Positions 42,280 to 50,558 of a DNA stretch of 64,000 bases are shown here, in pieces. The stretch covers positions 1 through 64,000 of the forward strand of contig NZ_JBJYIN010000001.1 in assembly GCF_046237015.1 (NCBI RefSeq), written 5' to 3'. The DNA is from JBJYIN01 sp046237015 (GTDB taxonomy: Bacteria > Pseudomonadota > Gammaproteobacteria > Enterobacterales > Enterobacteriaceae). Both the position numbers and the translations under genes were made by a program. The notes beneath the pieces were generated by a model. The model was not told the DNA's origin. It did not search any database and saw only the letters and a program-made list of their open reading frames with translations. How positions within the stretch are numbered: the stretch's first letter is position 1; the number at the start of each line of letters is the position of its first letter.

Positions 42280-42772
42280 ACGCTGCGTTATCGCCACGGT
42301 GTTAGCGCTGGCCGCGTTAGTGCCGGATTTTTCCTTGCTGAAAACGTCACAAGAGGGGCTGGCGCTGATTGCCGACCTTGAGGGCTGTCGCTTAAGCCCG
42401 TACCAATGCAGCGCGAACGTGTGGACGAACGGGATCGGACACACCGCAGGCGTGGTGCCGGGCAAAAACATCACCGAGCGTGACGCGGCGGTCAATCTGG
42501 TTGCCGATGTGCTACGGGTCGAAAAGGCACTGGCACGTTGTATGGCCGTTGATATGCCGCAGGCCGTCTATGACGCCATCGTGAGTTTTGCGTTTAATGT
42601 CGGCGTCGGTGCGGCGTGCCGCTCTACGCTGGCATTTTTCATCAACAAAGGCCAGTGGCGCAGCGCCTGCGACCAGTTGCTGCGCTGGGTCTATGTCAAC
42701 GGCCAGATATCACGTGGCATTGAAATCCGTCGCCAGCGTGAGCGCGCCGTCTGCCTTAAGGGGGCAGCATGA
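42263..42772 (+). CDS. K: SAR endolysin (gpK position)
   Basis: A 169-residue GH24 lysozyme. The N-terminal weakly hydrophobic segment (CVIATVLALAALVPDFSLL) has the look of a signal-anchor-release domain, so it would export without relying on the holin. The catalytic region LEGCRLSPYQCSANVWTNGI, then GHT, carries the Glu and Thr but Cys where T4 lysozyme has Asp. This is the E-8-C-5-T arrangement known from some SAR endolysins. Confidence 0.88.
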   Translation: MKSLVKRCVIATVLALAALVPDFSLLKTSQEGLALIADLEGCRLSPYQCSANVWTNGIGHTAGVVPGKNITERDAAVNLVADVLRVEKALARCMAVDMPQAVYDAIVSFAFNVGVGAACRSTLAFFINKGQWRSACDQLLRWVYVNGQISRGIEIRRQRERAVCLKGAA

Positions 42773-43215
42773 GTAAACCCCTGACACAGTTCCTTGCTGT
42801 TATGGCCGTCTGGCTATTGGCCGTACTGGTTATCACTAAGTGGCAACTGTCCCGTGCCGAAAACACGTTAACTCTACAGGGCATTACCCTGAGTCAGCAG
42901 AAAGACACATTACTGGCACAATCTGCCGCCCTCGGTCGGTTGCAGGACAACGCCCGGCGCAATGAACAGGAACAGGCGGAACTCCGCACGAAATTGTCAC
43001 AGGCCGGGCAACTGGCCGCGTCCCGCGATAATAAAATCATGAGGCTACTCAATGAAAATGCCGATCTACGCCGCTGGTATGGCGCTGCTTTGCCTGACGA
43101 TTTTAAGCGGCTGCACACCCGCCCCGCCTTTGACAGCCCCGACGCTTATTTACGTTGGCTGTCCGAAAGTAACGAGTTGCCCGATACCGGGCAGCCGCCC
43201 GGAAACGAACGGTGA
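42769..43215 (+). CDS. lysB: Inner-membrane spanin LysB
   Basis: A 148-residue Rz-like protein: one N-terminal membrane segment (FLAVMAVWLLAVLVITKW) followed by a long coiled coil (QLSRAENTLTLQGITLSQQK...). Pairs with LysC to fuse the membranes at lysis. Confidence 0.88.
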   Translation: MSKPLTQFLAVMAVWLLAVLVITKWQLSRAENTLTLQGITLSQQKDTLLAQSAALGRLQDNARRNEQEQAELRTKLSQAGQLAASRDNKIMRLLNENADLRRWYGAALPDDFKRLHTRPAFDSPDAYLRWLSESNELPDTGQPPGNER

Positions 43216-43342
43216 TTTAAGCGCGGATAACCGCCAACTGGAAAGCGCACTGGTGAGCTGTGCGCTACAGGTCGAAACCATCAAACACTGTCAGGAACAA
43301 CACCATGCTGAAACCCAACAGCCTGCGCAGCGCCTTAAGTGA
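43052..43342 (+). CDS. lysC: Outer-membrane lipoprotein spanin LysC
   Basis: A 94-96 residue Rz1-like lipoprotein in another frame, beginning inside lysB. The lipobox is LTILSGC, followed by a Pro-rich stretch (TPAPPLTAPTLIYVGCPKV). It begins with ATG 43052 or 43058. Embedded overlap with lysB is the expected arrangement. Confidence 0.85.
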   Translation: MKMPIYAAGMALLCLTILSGCTPAPPLTAPTLIYVGCPKVTSCPIPGSRPETNGDLSADNRQLESALVSCALQVETIKHCQEQHHAETQQPAQRLK

Positions 43343-43760
43343 CGCAGTGCCGGTACTGAAAAATAACCCGGACATGCTGCATATCTTTATCGACAGCGGC
43401 GCGATAGCGTCAACGCTGGCGCGGTCGCTGTCGTTTGAGAACCAGTACACGCTGAATCTGGTCATCACCGATTTTACCGACGATATCGACTGGCTACTGG
43501 TGCCGATTCAGGCATGGCTACGTGAGAATCAGCCGGATATCGCCAATGACCCTAAAGGGTTTACCTATCTGGCTGACATTAACGATGATGGTAGCTGTGA
43601 TATCAGCATCAGCCTGAAACTGACCGAGCGGGTGATCGTCAAAGAGGTTGATAAGGCGCTACACGTCACCCACGCGCCAGAGCCGCCACTACCTGTTCCC
43701 GTCGAGCGCCCAGTGTCGTTGTATATCAGCGGCGAGTTAGTGAGTCAGTGGCATGAATGA
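43305..43760 (+). CDS. R: Tail completion protein gpR
   Basis: A 151-residue protein (P2 gpR is 155), from MLKPNSLRSALSDAVPVLKN. It overlaps lysC upstream and S downstream. Part of the P2 tail terminator set with S. Confidence 0.92.
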   Translation: MLKPNSLRSALSDAVPVLKNNPDMLHIFIDSGAIASTLARSLSFENQYTLNLVITDFTDDIDWLLVPIQAWLRENQPDIANDPKGFTYLADINDDGSCDISISLKLTERVIVKEVDKALHVTHAPEPPLPVPVERPVSLYISGELVSQWHE

Positions 43761-44382
43761 GCTAAAGCCGTTTGACGATGAACTGGCGGGATTGCTGGCT
43801 AAAATGTCTCCCGCCAGTCGCAAGGCGTTAGCAAGGGACATTGCTAACGATTTACGGAAAACCAATCAAGCCCGTATCCGTAAACAGAAAAGCCCGGACG
43901 GTACGGCATTTACCCAGCGTAAGGCACAGGTCATCACCGTGCAGCGGGGAATGAAAATCCTGTGGAACGGCGAAGTGCGGAGCCTGAAAAACTGGCGTAA
44001 GCGTAAAGCCCGATTCGGCACGTTATTTACCGGGTATGATACGGAAAGAAAAGCCATCCGTTCGTTTTACCTGAGTGATATCCAGCGCTTTGTTGAAGTA
44101 AAAAAAGAACGGGTCAATACCCGGTCAGGCAAAGCCAAAGCCCGCATGTTTCAGCAGCTTGTGAAGAATAAATACATGCTGGCAACAGCATCACCTAACG
44201 ATGCAACGGTGGCGTTTGCTAATAAAGCGCGTCGGGTGGCGGAGATCCATCATTACGGACAGACAGAGAAACAACGCGGTCACAACAAAGAGATTCAGTA
44301 CCCAGAACGTCAGCTTTTAGGCATTACGCAAGCGGATAAAGAACGGATAAACGATTTGGTGATTCGACACCTGAGTAAATGA
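43753..44382 (+). CDS. S: Tail completion protein gpS
   Basis: A 209-residue virion morphogenesis protein. The opening (DDELAGLLAKMSPASRKALA) and the GQTEKQRGHNKEIQYPERQL motif are conserved. It is longer than P2 gpS (150), mainly through a basic middle section. Last gene before an accessory insertion. Confidence 0.88.
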   Translation: MNELKPFDDELAGLLAKMSPASRKALARDIANDLRKTNQARIRKQKSPDGTAFTQRKAQVITVQRGMKILWNGEVRSLKNWRKRKARFGTLFTGYDTERKAIRSFYLSDIQRFVEVKKERVNTRSGKAKARMFQQLVKNKYMLATASPNDATVAFANKARRVAEIHHYGQTEKQRGHNKEIQYPERQLLGITQADKERINDLVIRHLSK

Positions 44383-44387
44383 AATCA

Positions 44388-44405
44388 GCCCCGCGAGTGC
44401 GGGGC
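44388..44405 (+). terminator. Hairpin after gene S
   Basis: GCCCCGC-GAGT-GCGGGGC, a seven-pair GC stem six bases after the S stop. There is no T run on the plus strand, so it may act as a weak terminator or protect mRNA ends. It lies between convergent S and higA. Confidence 0.55.
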
Positions 44406-44410
44406 AAACA

Positions 44411-44752
44411 TCACGCTACATCTTTCACATTTTCATCACGCTGCGCCAGAAAATCTTCCAGTGTAGTGATCCGGCTAATTTCTTCCTGAGTGCGAGCGTC
44501 ATTTTCCACTTCCCATACGTCAACGCTATTTTGCAGGTTCAGCCAAAAATCAACTGACGTATCAAATGCTTTCGCCAACCGGAACGCCATATCAACCGTT
44601 AACTTACGGTTGTTATTGACCAGTGCGCTGATCGTGTTGCGGTGGACATTCAGCATTTCCGCCAAGTCATTAATCTTCAAACCAGTAGGTTCTAGATATT
44701 CATATAACAGGACATCGCCTACGGATGTCGGCTTGCGTTGTGCCTGTGCCAT
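44411..44752 (-). CDS. higA: HigA-type antitoxin
   Basis: A 113-residue helix-turn-helix antitoxin of the HigA/VapI group (KINDLAEMLNVHRNTISALV; KAFDTSVDFWLNLQN). Represses the operon and neutralises the upstream toxin. It lies behind the toxin (toxin first, as usual in higBA). AAGGA lies before the start; four 8-base tandem repeats fill the gap to higB. Confidence 0.9.
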   Translation of the reverse strand: MAQAQRKPTSVGDVLLYEYLEPTGLKINDLAEMLNVHRNTISALVNNNRKLTVDMAFRLAKAFDTSVDFWLNLQNSVDVWEVENDARTQEEISRITTLEDFLAQRDENVKDVA

Positions 44753-44766
44753 ATATTTTCCTTCGG

Positions 44767-44798
44767 TCTACGGGTCTACGGGTCTACGGGTCTACGGG
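44767..44798 (-). repeat. Four tandem 8-base repeats between higB and higA
   Basis: TCTACGGG occurs four times without change, directly after the higB stop and 15 bases before the higA start. A copy-number change would alter the spacing between toxin stop and antitoxin start by 8 bases. Confidence 0.95.
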
Positions 44799-45113
44799 TT
44801 ATTTGTGCTTTTTATAACCATGATCGTCAAGGTAGATATCCTCTGCTTTACCATCAACCCATTTAAAAATCAGGCGATATTGGATATTTACTCTGATGGA
44901 TGAATATTCCCCCAATGGTGGGTTAAGGTTCTCGTATCGGTTCCCCGGCGGCGATCGTAGGTCTTTTGCTGAAACCGCCGCGTTGATGATATCCAGCTTG
45001 CGGGACAAGGATGTAACCACATCGACAGGTATCTTTTTATGCGACTTGCCATACATAAAAAAATCTTCCAGCCACTGATCCCGAAAGCTATGAATGCTGC
45101 GCATTTTTTGCAT
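44799..45113 (-). CDS. higB: HigB-type toxin
   Basis: A 104-residue RelE-fold toxin (SFRDQWLEDFFMYGKSHKKI; DLRSPPGNRYENLNPPLGEY; SIRVNIQYRLIFKW). These cut mRNA at the ribosome. I chose ATG 45113, with GAGGGAG six bases upstream, over the frame start at 45158. Operon with higA. Confidence 0.88.
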   Translation of the reverse strand: MQKMRSIHSFRDQWLEDFFMYGKSHKKIPVDVVTSLSRKLDIINAAVSAKDLRSPPGNRYENLNPPLGEYSSIRVNIQYRLIFKWVDGKAEDIYLDDHGYKKHK

Positions 45114-45454
45114 CCGTCGCTCCCTCATTTGTTGTGCGTGCAATTGTAATGCACTCACGCACTGTGCGCAAGTGCATAAACAAAACGGTTGATTTTACCT
45201 GACAGTTTCCGCTATGGTTCGCTCCACGAGGCGTCGAAACCTCTTCTCAACGCGGCCAGAACCAACCCCGTTAGTGTTGGATTTTTTATGCCTGTCATTC
45301 AGTGAACGCACTGCGCGGTCATGCCCCGATCAATGTCGGGAGGGCGACGAATACAACACCCGAAAGGGAAATTAGTCCGCGGTTTCGTTGAGCCGTTTCG
45401 AACCTCCCGGCACCACTCCGTTTGTGGTACTTCGAAAAAATCAACGAGGTCATT
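45114..45454. other. higBA promoter and antirepressor leader
   Basis: No intact gene. The left part (45130-45180) is rich in GTGC/GCAC half-sites, probably the HigA operator. The right part holds an Ash-like coding remnant (next entry) and the leader of the antirepressor gene. Confidence 0.6.
45249..45395 (+). pseudogene. Frameshifted Ash-family remnant
   Basis: One frame reads NPVSVGFFMPVIQ and then stops. The next frame continues VNALRGHAPINVGRATNTTP and ISPRFR. Together they look like the C-terminus of phage ASH-family proteins (P4 ash and lambdoid relatives), broken by a small deletion at about 45313-45316. It directly precedes the ORF6N gene, where such sequences are often found. Similarity is from memory. 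Confidence 0.45.
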
Positions 45455-46120
45455 ATGACTACCCAACTATCTGTAGAAAGCCTGTCAGTTCTTACCTATA
45501 ACGCAGCACCTGTAATCACTACAGAGTCGCTAGCTCAGCTTTACGGTACAAGTTCTCATTCCATAACAAAGAACCATCGTAGCAACGTTACGCGATTCGT
45601 GGCGGGGAAGCATTTCTTTAAGATAGAGGGGGACGAGTTACGTCTCTTTAAGCACAGAGTCACTAATAGTGACTCTGTTAAAAATGACAGACTGACAAAT
45701 AGTCAGTCTGTCGCAAGACAAGCTCGCAGCCTCATCCTTTGGACAGAACGCGGCGCGGCACGTCACGCCAAGATGCTGGAAACCGATCAGGCATGGGATG
45801 TGTTCGAGAAACTGGAAGAATGCTACTTCAATCCGCAAGCAAAAGCCGTTCAGCCTGAACCGAAAAAGCCTGTTCACCCTTGCGAACTGGAATTTTATAT
45901 TCCTGAGACACCGCTTATCTTCAACCATATCCAAACCTCGCAGCTCAATGCATTATTCAAATCCGTGGAATATCTGACCATGGATTTTTGGCCGCATATG
46001 CAAGCACTCTTCCCGACACTGGATTGCAAACACGGTTCAGCGGTTAATACCGTGAATTTGTTGATGCGGTTATTGAAGGATAAACGGGCAGAATGCGAGG
46101 AACTGGCAAAACTTCAATAA
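45455..46120 (+). CDS. ORF6N/KilA-N-type antirepressor
   Basis: A 221-residue protein. The N-terminal ORF6N DNA-binding domain reads APVITTESLAQLYGTSSHSI, KNHRSNVTRFVAGKHFFKIE, and then WTERGAARHAKMLETDQAWD. It has a phage antirepressor-like C-terminus. I chose ATG 45455 (GAGGT upstream). Located between S and V, outside the P2 core; it might relieve repression of this or another prophage. Confidence 0.82.
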   Translation: MTTQLSVESLSVLTYNAAPVITTESLAQLYGTSSHSITKNHRSNVTRFVAGKHFFKIEGDELRLFKHRVTNSDSVKNDRLTNSQSVARQARSLILWTERGAARHAKMLETDQAWDVFEKLEECYFNPQAKAVQPEPKKPVHPCELEFYIPETPLIFNHIQTSQLNALFKSVEYLTMDFWPHMQALFPTLDCKHGSAVNTVNLLMRLLKDKRAECEELAKLQ

Positions 46121-46191
46121 TCCCGTTGTCTGACTGACCAGCAAACCGCATCACATTGCCGCCATTCTCCCCCGGCGGCATTCTTTTCCTC

Positions 46192-46827
46192 ATGAAAACA
46201 CAAGCCACCCTTACCGAAATTCAGCGCTTATTGCGCAATATGATCCGTGTCGGCGTCGTGACCCACGTCAATACAGCGGACGCCGTGTGCCGGGTACAAA
46301 CCGGAGGCATGACGACAGGCTGGTTGAACTGGTTAACCCGCCGTGCCGGACGTTCTCGCGACTGGTGGGCACCGTCCATCGGTGAACAAGTGTTGATTCT
46401 GTCCATCGGCGGCGAACTGGACACCGCCTTTGTGCTACCCGGCATCTATTCCGATGATAACCCCGCGCCGTCAGCCTCTGCCGATGCGTATCACGTCAGC
46501 TTTCCTGACGGTGCGGTTGTCGAGTACGAACCCGCCACCGGAGCGCTGACCGTCAGCGGGGTTAAAACCGCCACTGTCACTGCATCTGAATCCCTCACCG
46601 CTACGGTGCCATTGGTCACGGTGAGAGCATCCACACGCATCACGCTGGATACACCGGAAGTGGTCTGCACCAACAAGTTGATCACAGGAACGCTGGAAGT
46701 GAAAAAAGGCGGCGAAATGCGCGGCAATATTCAGCATTCCGGCGGGTCGCTGTCGTCCAATGGCAAAGTGTTGCACACCCACCGACACCCCGGCGACAGC
46801 GGCGGCACAACAGGCGCGCCACTATGA
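46192..46827 (+). CDS. V: Baseplate spike protein gpV
   Basis: A 211-residue protein, identical in length to P2 gpV. N-terminal OB fold (IRVGVVTHVNTADAVCRVQT) and a C-terminal beta helix ending HTHRHPGDSGG, whose histidines bind the iron at the spike tip. Confidence 0.95.
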   Translation: MKTQATLTEIQRLLRNMIRVGVVTHVNTADAVCRVQTGGMTTGWLNWLTRRAGRSRDWWAPSIGEQVLILSIGGELDTAFVLPGIYSDDNPAPSASADAYHVSFPDGAVVEYEPATGALTVSGVKTATVTASESLTATVPLVTVRASTRITLDTPEVVCTNKLITGTLEVKKGGEMRGNIQHSGGSLSSNGKVLHTHRHPGDSGGTTGAPL

Positions 46828-47168
46828 CAGCACGTTACCTCGGCATGAGCCGTGACAGCGGCCAGACCCTCGGTGATATCGAACACATTCGCCAGAGCGT
46901 GCGCGATATTCTCATCACTCCCGTTGGGTCGCGGGTGATGCGCCGGGATTACGGGTCGCTGTTGTCAGCGCTGATCGACCAGCCGCAAAATCCTGCTGTG
47001 AAATTACAGGTGATGGCGGCGTGCTACATGGCGCTGCTGCGCTGGGAGCCACGCATCACGCTGACGGCCATCAACCTGACAAGTTCCTTTGACGGCAAGC
47101 TGGCCGTTGATATTACGGGCGTGCTGACTGACAGCAGCGCCGTTTCTCTTTCTGTTCCTGTGAGCTGA
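46824..47168 (+). CDS. W: Baseplate protein gpW
   Basis: A 114-residue gp25-like baseplate protein (IEHIRQSVRDILITPVGSRV; MRRDYGSLLSALIDQP). Start overlaps the V stop. Confidence 0.95.
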   Translation: MTARYLGMSRDSGQTLGDIEHIRQSVRDILITPVGSRVMRRDYGSLLSALIDQPQNPAVKLQVMAACYMALLRWEPRITLTAINLTSSFDGKLAVDITGVLTDSSAVSLSVPVS

Positions 47169-47172
47169 CACG

Positions 47173-48081
47173 ATGGCGATGATTGATTTAAGCCTGCTTC
47201 CCGCGCCTGCCGTGGTGGAAGAGCTGGACTACGAAACCATTTACAACGAGCGCAAGGCGGTGCTGTTGTCGCTCTACCCGGAAGACCTGCGCGCCGCCGT
47301 CGCCCGCACGTTAACGCTGGAGTCGGAGCCGCTCGTCAAACTGCTACAGGAAAGTGCTTATCGTGAGCTGTTGTGGTATCAGCGCGTCAATGAGGCTGCA
47401 CGTGCCGGAATGGTAGCGTATGCGCTAGGAAGCGACCTCGAACAGCTCGGTGCTAACTTTAACGTTGCCCGTCTGGTGATCACCCCGGCTGACGATTCAA
47501 CCCTGCCGCCAACGCCTGCCCTGATGGAATCCGACAGCGATTTTCGCCTGCGCATTCAACAGGCGTTTGAGGGACTGAGCGTTGCCGGGTCAGTCGGTGC
47601 CTATCAGTACCACGGACGCAGCGCCGACGGGCGCGTGGCGGATGTGTCGGTTATCAGCCCCAGCCCGGCCAGCGTCACCGTGTCGATACTGTCACGCGAG
47701 GACGACGGCAGCGCCAGCCCGGAGCTGGTCGCCATTGTTACCGCCGCCCTGAACGGCGAAGACGTGCGCCCGGTGGCTGACCGGGTAACGGTGCAATCCG
47801 CCGCCATTGTGCCGTATGAGATTGACGCCACGCTGTATCTGTATCGGAGTCCCGAAGCGGAGCCCGTGCGCGCCGCTGCCGAGCAGAAGCTGAAAGCCTA
47901 TATCAGTGCGCAGCACCGATTAGGGCGGGATATTCGTCGCTCGGCGATTTACGCTGCGCTGCACGTTGAAGGCGTGCAACGGGTCGAGCTGACGACACCC
48001 GCCGACGATATCGTGCTGACCGCCGCGCAGGCGTCCTACTGTTCCGGCTATCGGCTGGGTGTAGGCGGTGCCGATGAGTGA
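47173..48081 (+). CDS. J: Baseplate protein gpJ
   Basis: A 302-residue protein, same length as P2 gpJ (DYETIYNERKAVLLSLYPED; GADE end). Wedge component with W and I. Confidence 0.95.
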   Translation: MAMIDLSLLPAPAVVEELDYETIYNERKAVLLSLYPEDLRAAVARTLTLESEPLVKLLQESAYRELLWYQRVNEAARAGMVAYALGSDLEQLGANFNVARLVITPADDSTLPPTPALMESDSDFRLRIQQAFEGLSVAGSVGAYQYHGRSADGRVADVSVISPSPASVTVSILSREDDGSASPELVAIVTAALNGEDVRPVADRVTVQSAAIVPYEIDATLYLYRSPEAEPVRAAAEQKLKAYISAQHRLGRDIRRSAIYAALHVEGVQRVELTTPADDIVLTAAQASYCSGYRLGVGGADE

Positions 48082-48685
48082 TACCCGCCTGCTGCCTGTC
48101 GGATCGTCTGCGCTGGAAGTCGCCGCCGCCACTGCCTGCGCTGAGATTACCCGCGTACCGGTTCCGCTGCGCCAGTTGTGGAACCCGGATACCTGCCCGG
48201 CACACCTGCTGCCCTATCTGGCGTGGGCGTTTTCCGTTGACCGCTGGGATGAGGCGTGGTCGGAGAGCGTGAAACGTCAGGTGATCCGTGATGCGTTCTT
48301 TATCCATCGTCACAAAGGCACCATCGGTGCATTGCGCCGCGTGGTGGAGCCGTTCGGTTATCTGATCCGCATCATTGAGTGGTGGCAGAACGGCGGCGAG
48401 CCCGGCACGTTCCGGTTAGATATTGGCGTACAGGATAGCGGCATCACCGAAGAAACCTTTTACGAGCTGGAGCGGCTGATTGCCGACGCCAAACCCGCGT
48501 CACGTCACCTGCTGGGGCTGAATATCAACCTAGACACACAGGGCGCGGCATATGTTGCCGCCACGATTTACGACGGTGATAACCTGACCGTTTACCCCTA
48601 TTTCCCTGAAACTATCACTGTGTCCGGTCTGGATGTGACCGGGGCAACACTTCATTTAATCGACAACGTGAGCGTAACCGCATGA
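48074..48685 (+). CDS. I: Tail protein gpI
   Basis: A 203-residue protein (P2 gpI is 176) from MSDTRLLPVGSSALEVAAAT, with the conserved LPYLAWAFSVDRWDEAWSES. It overlaps J by eight bases and H by four. The C-terminus is longer than in P2. Confidence 0.92.
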   Translation: MSDTRLLPVGSSALEVAAATACAEITRVPVPLRQLWNPDTCPAHLLPYLAWAFSVDRWDEAWSESVKRQVIRDAFFIHRHKGTIGALRRVVEPFGYLIRIIEWWQNGGEPGTFRLDIGVQDSGITEETFYELERLIADAKPASRHLLGLNINLDTQGAAYVAATIYDGDNLTVYPYFPETITVSGLDVTGATLHLIDNVSVTA

Positions 48686-50388
48686 GCGCAAAATATTTTG
48701 CCCTGTTAACCAATATCGGCGCGGCCAAACTGGCTAACGCTACCGCGCTGGGTAACCGCCTGAGTATCAGTTATATGGCCGTCGGGGATGGCGGCGGCGT
48801 ATTACCAACGCCAGACCCAGCACAAACCGCGCTGATAAGTGAAAAGCGCCGGGCTGCGCTCAATACTCTGACCATTGACCCCAAAAACGCTAGTCAGATT
48901 ATCGCCGAGCAAGTTATTCCCGAAAGCGACGGAGGTTTTTGGATTCGTGAGATCGGCCTGTTCGACGATGACGATAATCTGATCGCTATCGCAAACTGCC
49001 CGGAAACGTACAAACCCCAATTACAGGAAGGCAGCGGCCGCATTCAAACCGTGCGTATGATTTTGATTGTCAGCAGCACCGAGGCGGTCACACTGAAAAT
49101 TGACCCTGCCGTGGTGTTAGCAACGCGGGGTTATGTAGATGATGTTATCGAAGCACACGAAAAGAGCCGTAAACACCCTGATGGGACGCTGACGGTAAAG
49201 GGACTTGTGCAACTGAGCAACGCGACGAACAGCGATAGCGAAACGCACGCCGCAACCCCGAAAGCAGTGAAGATAGTGAATGATAACGCCAACAGTCGTG
49301 TGCCGTCTGCGCGTAAAGTCAACGGCAAGGCGCTGTCTGCCGATATTACGCTGAACGCCGGGGATGTGGGCGCATTGACTGACGCGCAAGCGGCGCAAAA
49401 ATATGCGCTACGTTCAATTAAGATTAACGGAAAACCGTTATCTGCTGATGTCAACTTGTTGGCTGGTGACATTAACGCATGGAATAAAACGGAGGCCGAT
49501 GGGCGATATTTGGGGAAAGCCGCAACTGCCGCCACTGCAACTAAACTCGCCACACAACGCAAAATTAATGGTGTGTTATTTGATGGTTCCGCTGATATTA
49601 CGATGAAAGCTGGGGATGTTGACGCTTACACCAAAATAGAGACAGATAATAAAGTGTCTGTGGCTACTGAATCAGCGGCAGCGGCTAATACCAACGCCAA
49701 CAGCCGTGTGCCGTCGGCACGTAAAGTCAACGGCAAGGCGCTGTCTGCCGATATTACGCTGAACGCTGGGGATGTGGGCGCATTGACTGACGCGCAAGCG
49801 GCGCAAAAATATGCGCTACGTTCAATTAAGATTAACGGAAAACCGTTATCTGCTGATGTCAACTTGTTGGCTGGTGACATTAACGCATGGAATAAAACGG
49901 AGGCCGATGGGCGATATTTGGGGAAAGCCGCAACTGCCGCCGCTGCAACTAAACTCGCCACACCACGCAAAATTAATGGTGTGCTATTTGATGGTACGCA
50001 AGACATCGCCCTTACTCCTGAAAACCTCGGTTTTAAAAAAGAGGAGTTTTTATATGTTGGAGGCACAGAATCCGCACCGCTGACAATCAAGACGGGACAA
50101 TCGTTAATATTTGATAATCCGTATACTGGAAAATCAGTTATGTTTATTCCGCAAATAAAAATAACATCGAAATCAGACGGTGTAGAGCGCTGGATCGATG
50201 TGACGTGGACATTTGAAAATAATTATGGGCGCGGCATCAGTGTCGTTGTAACATCAGATCAGAAAATAGGAATTTATATCGGTTATCATCTAATAATGAA
50301 TAATGCTCAAATATCGTCAGGGATTGCAGCGCAATTATTACCTAGCTCACAAATAGCAGAGGCCTCATTTCGTCTGCGTGTAGTTTAA
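48682..50388 (+). CDS. H: Tail fibre gpH
   Basis: A 568-residue fibre. The N-terminal phage tail-collar-like domain (YFALLTNIGAAKLANATALG; IREIGLFDDDDNLIAIANCP) anchors it to the baseplate. The middle has two near-identical 101-residue blocks (NSRVPSARKVNGKALSADIT...), and the C-terminal 110 residues are AT-rich and unrelated to P2. The usual chaperone gene G is missing downstream. The tip therefore probably came from another phage type that folds without it. Confidence 0.92.
   Translation: MSAKYFALLTNIGAAKLANATALGNRLSISYMAVGDGGGVLPTPDPAQTALISEKRRAALNTLTIDPKNASQIIAEQVIPESDGGFWIREIGLFDDDDNLIAIANCPETYKPQLQEGSGRIQTVRMILIVSSTEAVTLKIDPAVVLATRGYVDDVIEAHEKSRKHPDGTLTVKGLVQLSNATNSDSETHAATPKAVKIVNDNANSRVPSARKVNGKALSADITLNAGDVGALTDAQAAQKYALRSIKINGKPLSADVNLLAGDINAWNKTEADGRYLGKAATAATATKLATQRKINGVLFDGSADITMKAGDVDAYTKIETDNKVSVATESAAAANTNANSRVPSARKVNGKALSADITLNAGDVGALTDAQAAQKYALRSIKINGKPLSADVNLLAGDINAWNKTEADGRYLGKAATAAAATKLATPRKINGVLFDGTQDIALTPENLGFKKEEFLYVGGTESAPLTIKTGQSLIFDNPYTGKSVMFIPQIKITSKSDGVERWIDVTWTFENNYGRGISVVVTSDQKIGIYIGYHLIMNNAQISSGIAAQLLPSSQIAEASFRLRVV
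49285..49587 (+). repeat. gpH internal direct repeat, copy 1
   Basis: About 303 bases nearly identical to 49693-49995, at an offset of 408 bases (136 codons, in frame). Recombination would remove or add 136 residues of fibre shaft. Confidence 0.9.
49693..49995 (+). repeat. gpH internal direct repeat, copy 2
   Basis: Second copy of the fibre-shaft repeat, differing from copy 1 at only a few positions. Confidence 0.9.
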
Positions 50389-50392
50389 ACAT

Positions 50393-50412
50393 ATCAGCCC
50401 TAACGGGCTGAT
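50393..50412 (+). terminator. Terminator after gpH
   Basis: ATCAGCCC-TAAC-GGGCTGAT followed by TTT, four bases after the H stop. Marks the end of the V-H operon and suggests that a gene G is really absent. Confidence 0.8.
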
Positions 50413-50558
50413 TTCAATTAAACACACATATTCAAAACACTTCAAGACTCATAGCCATCACATTGAATATTAATGATTCCCCACTAACATACTAAGAGCC
50501 TTGAGGCTTAATGGGTATAACATCATTATTAAAAACGATGTCTTTAGAATATCTTTAT

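Noticed and set aside
44767..44798. CRISPR array
   Set aside because: The repeat unit is 8 bases without spacers; it is a simple tandem repeat. I saw no CRISPR array or cas gene anywhere in the window.
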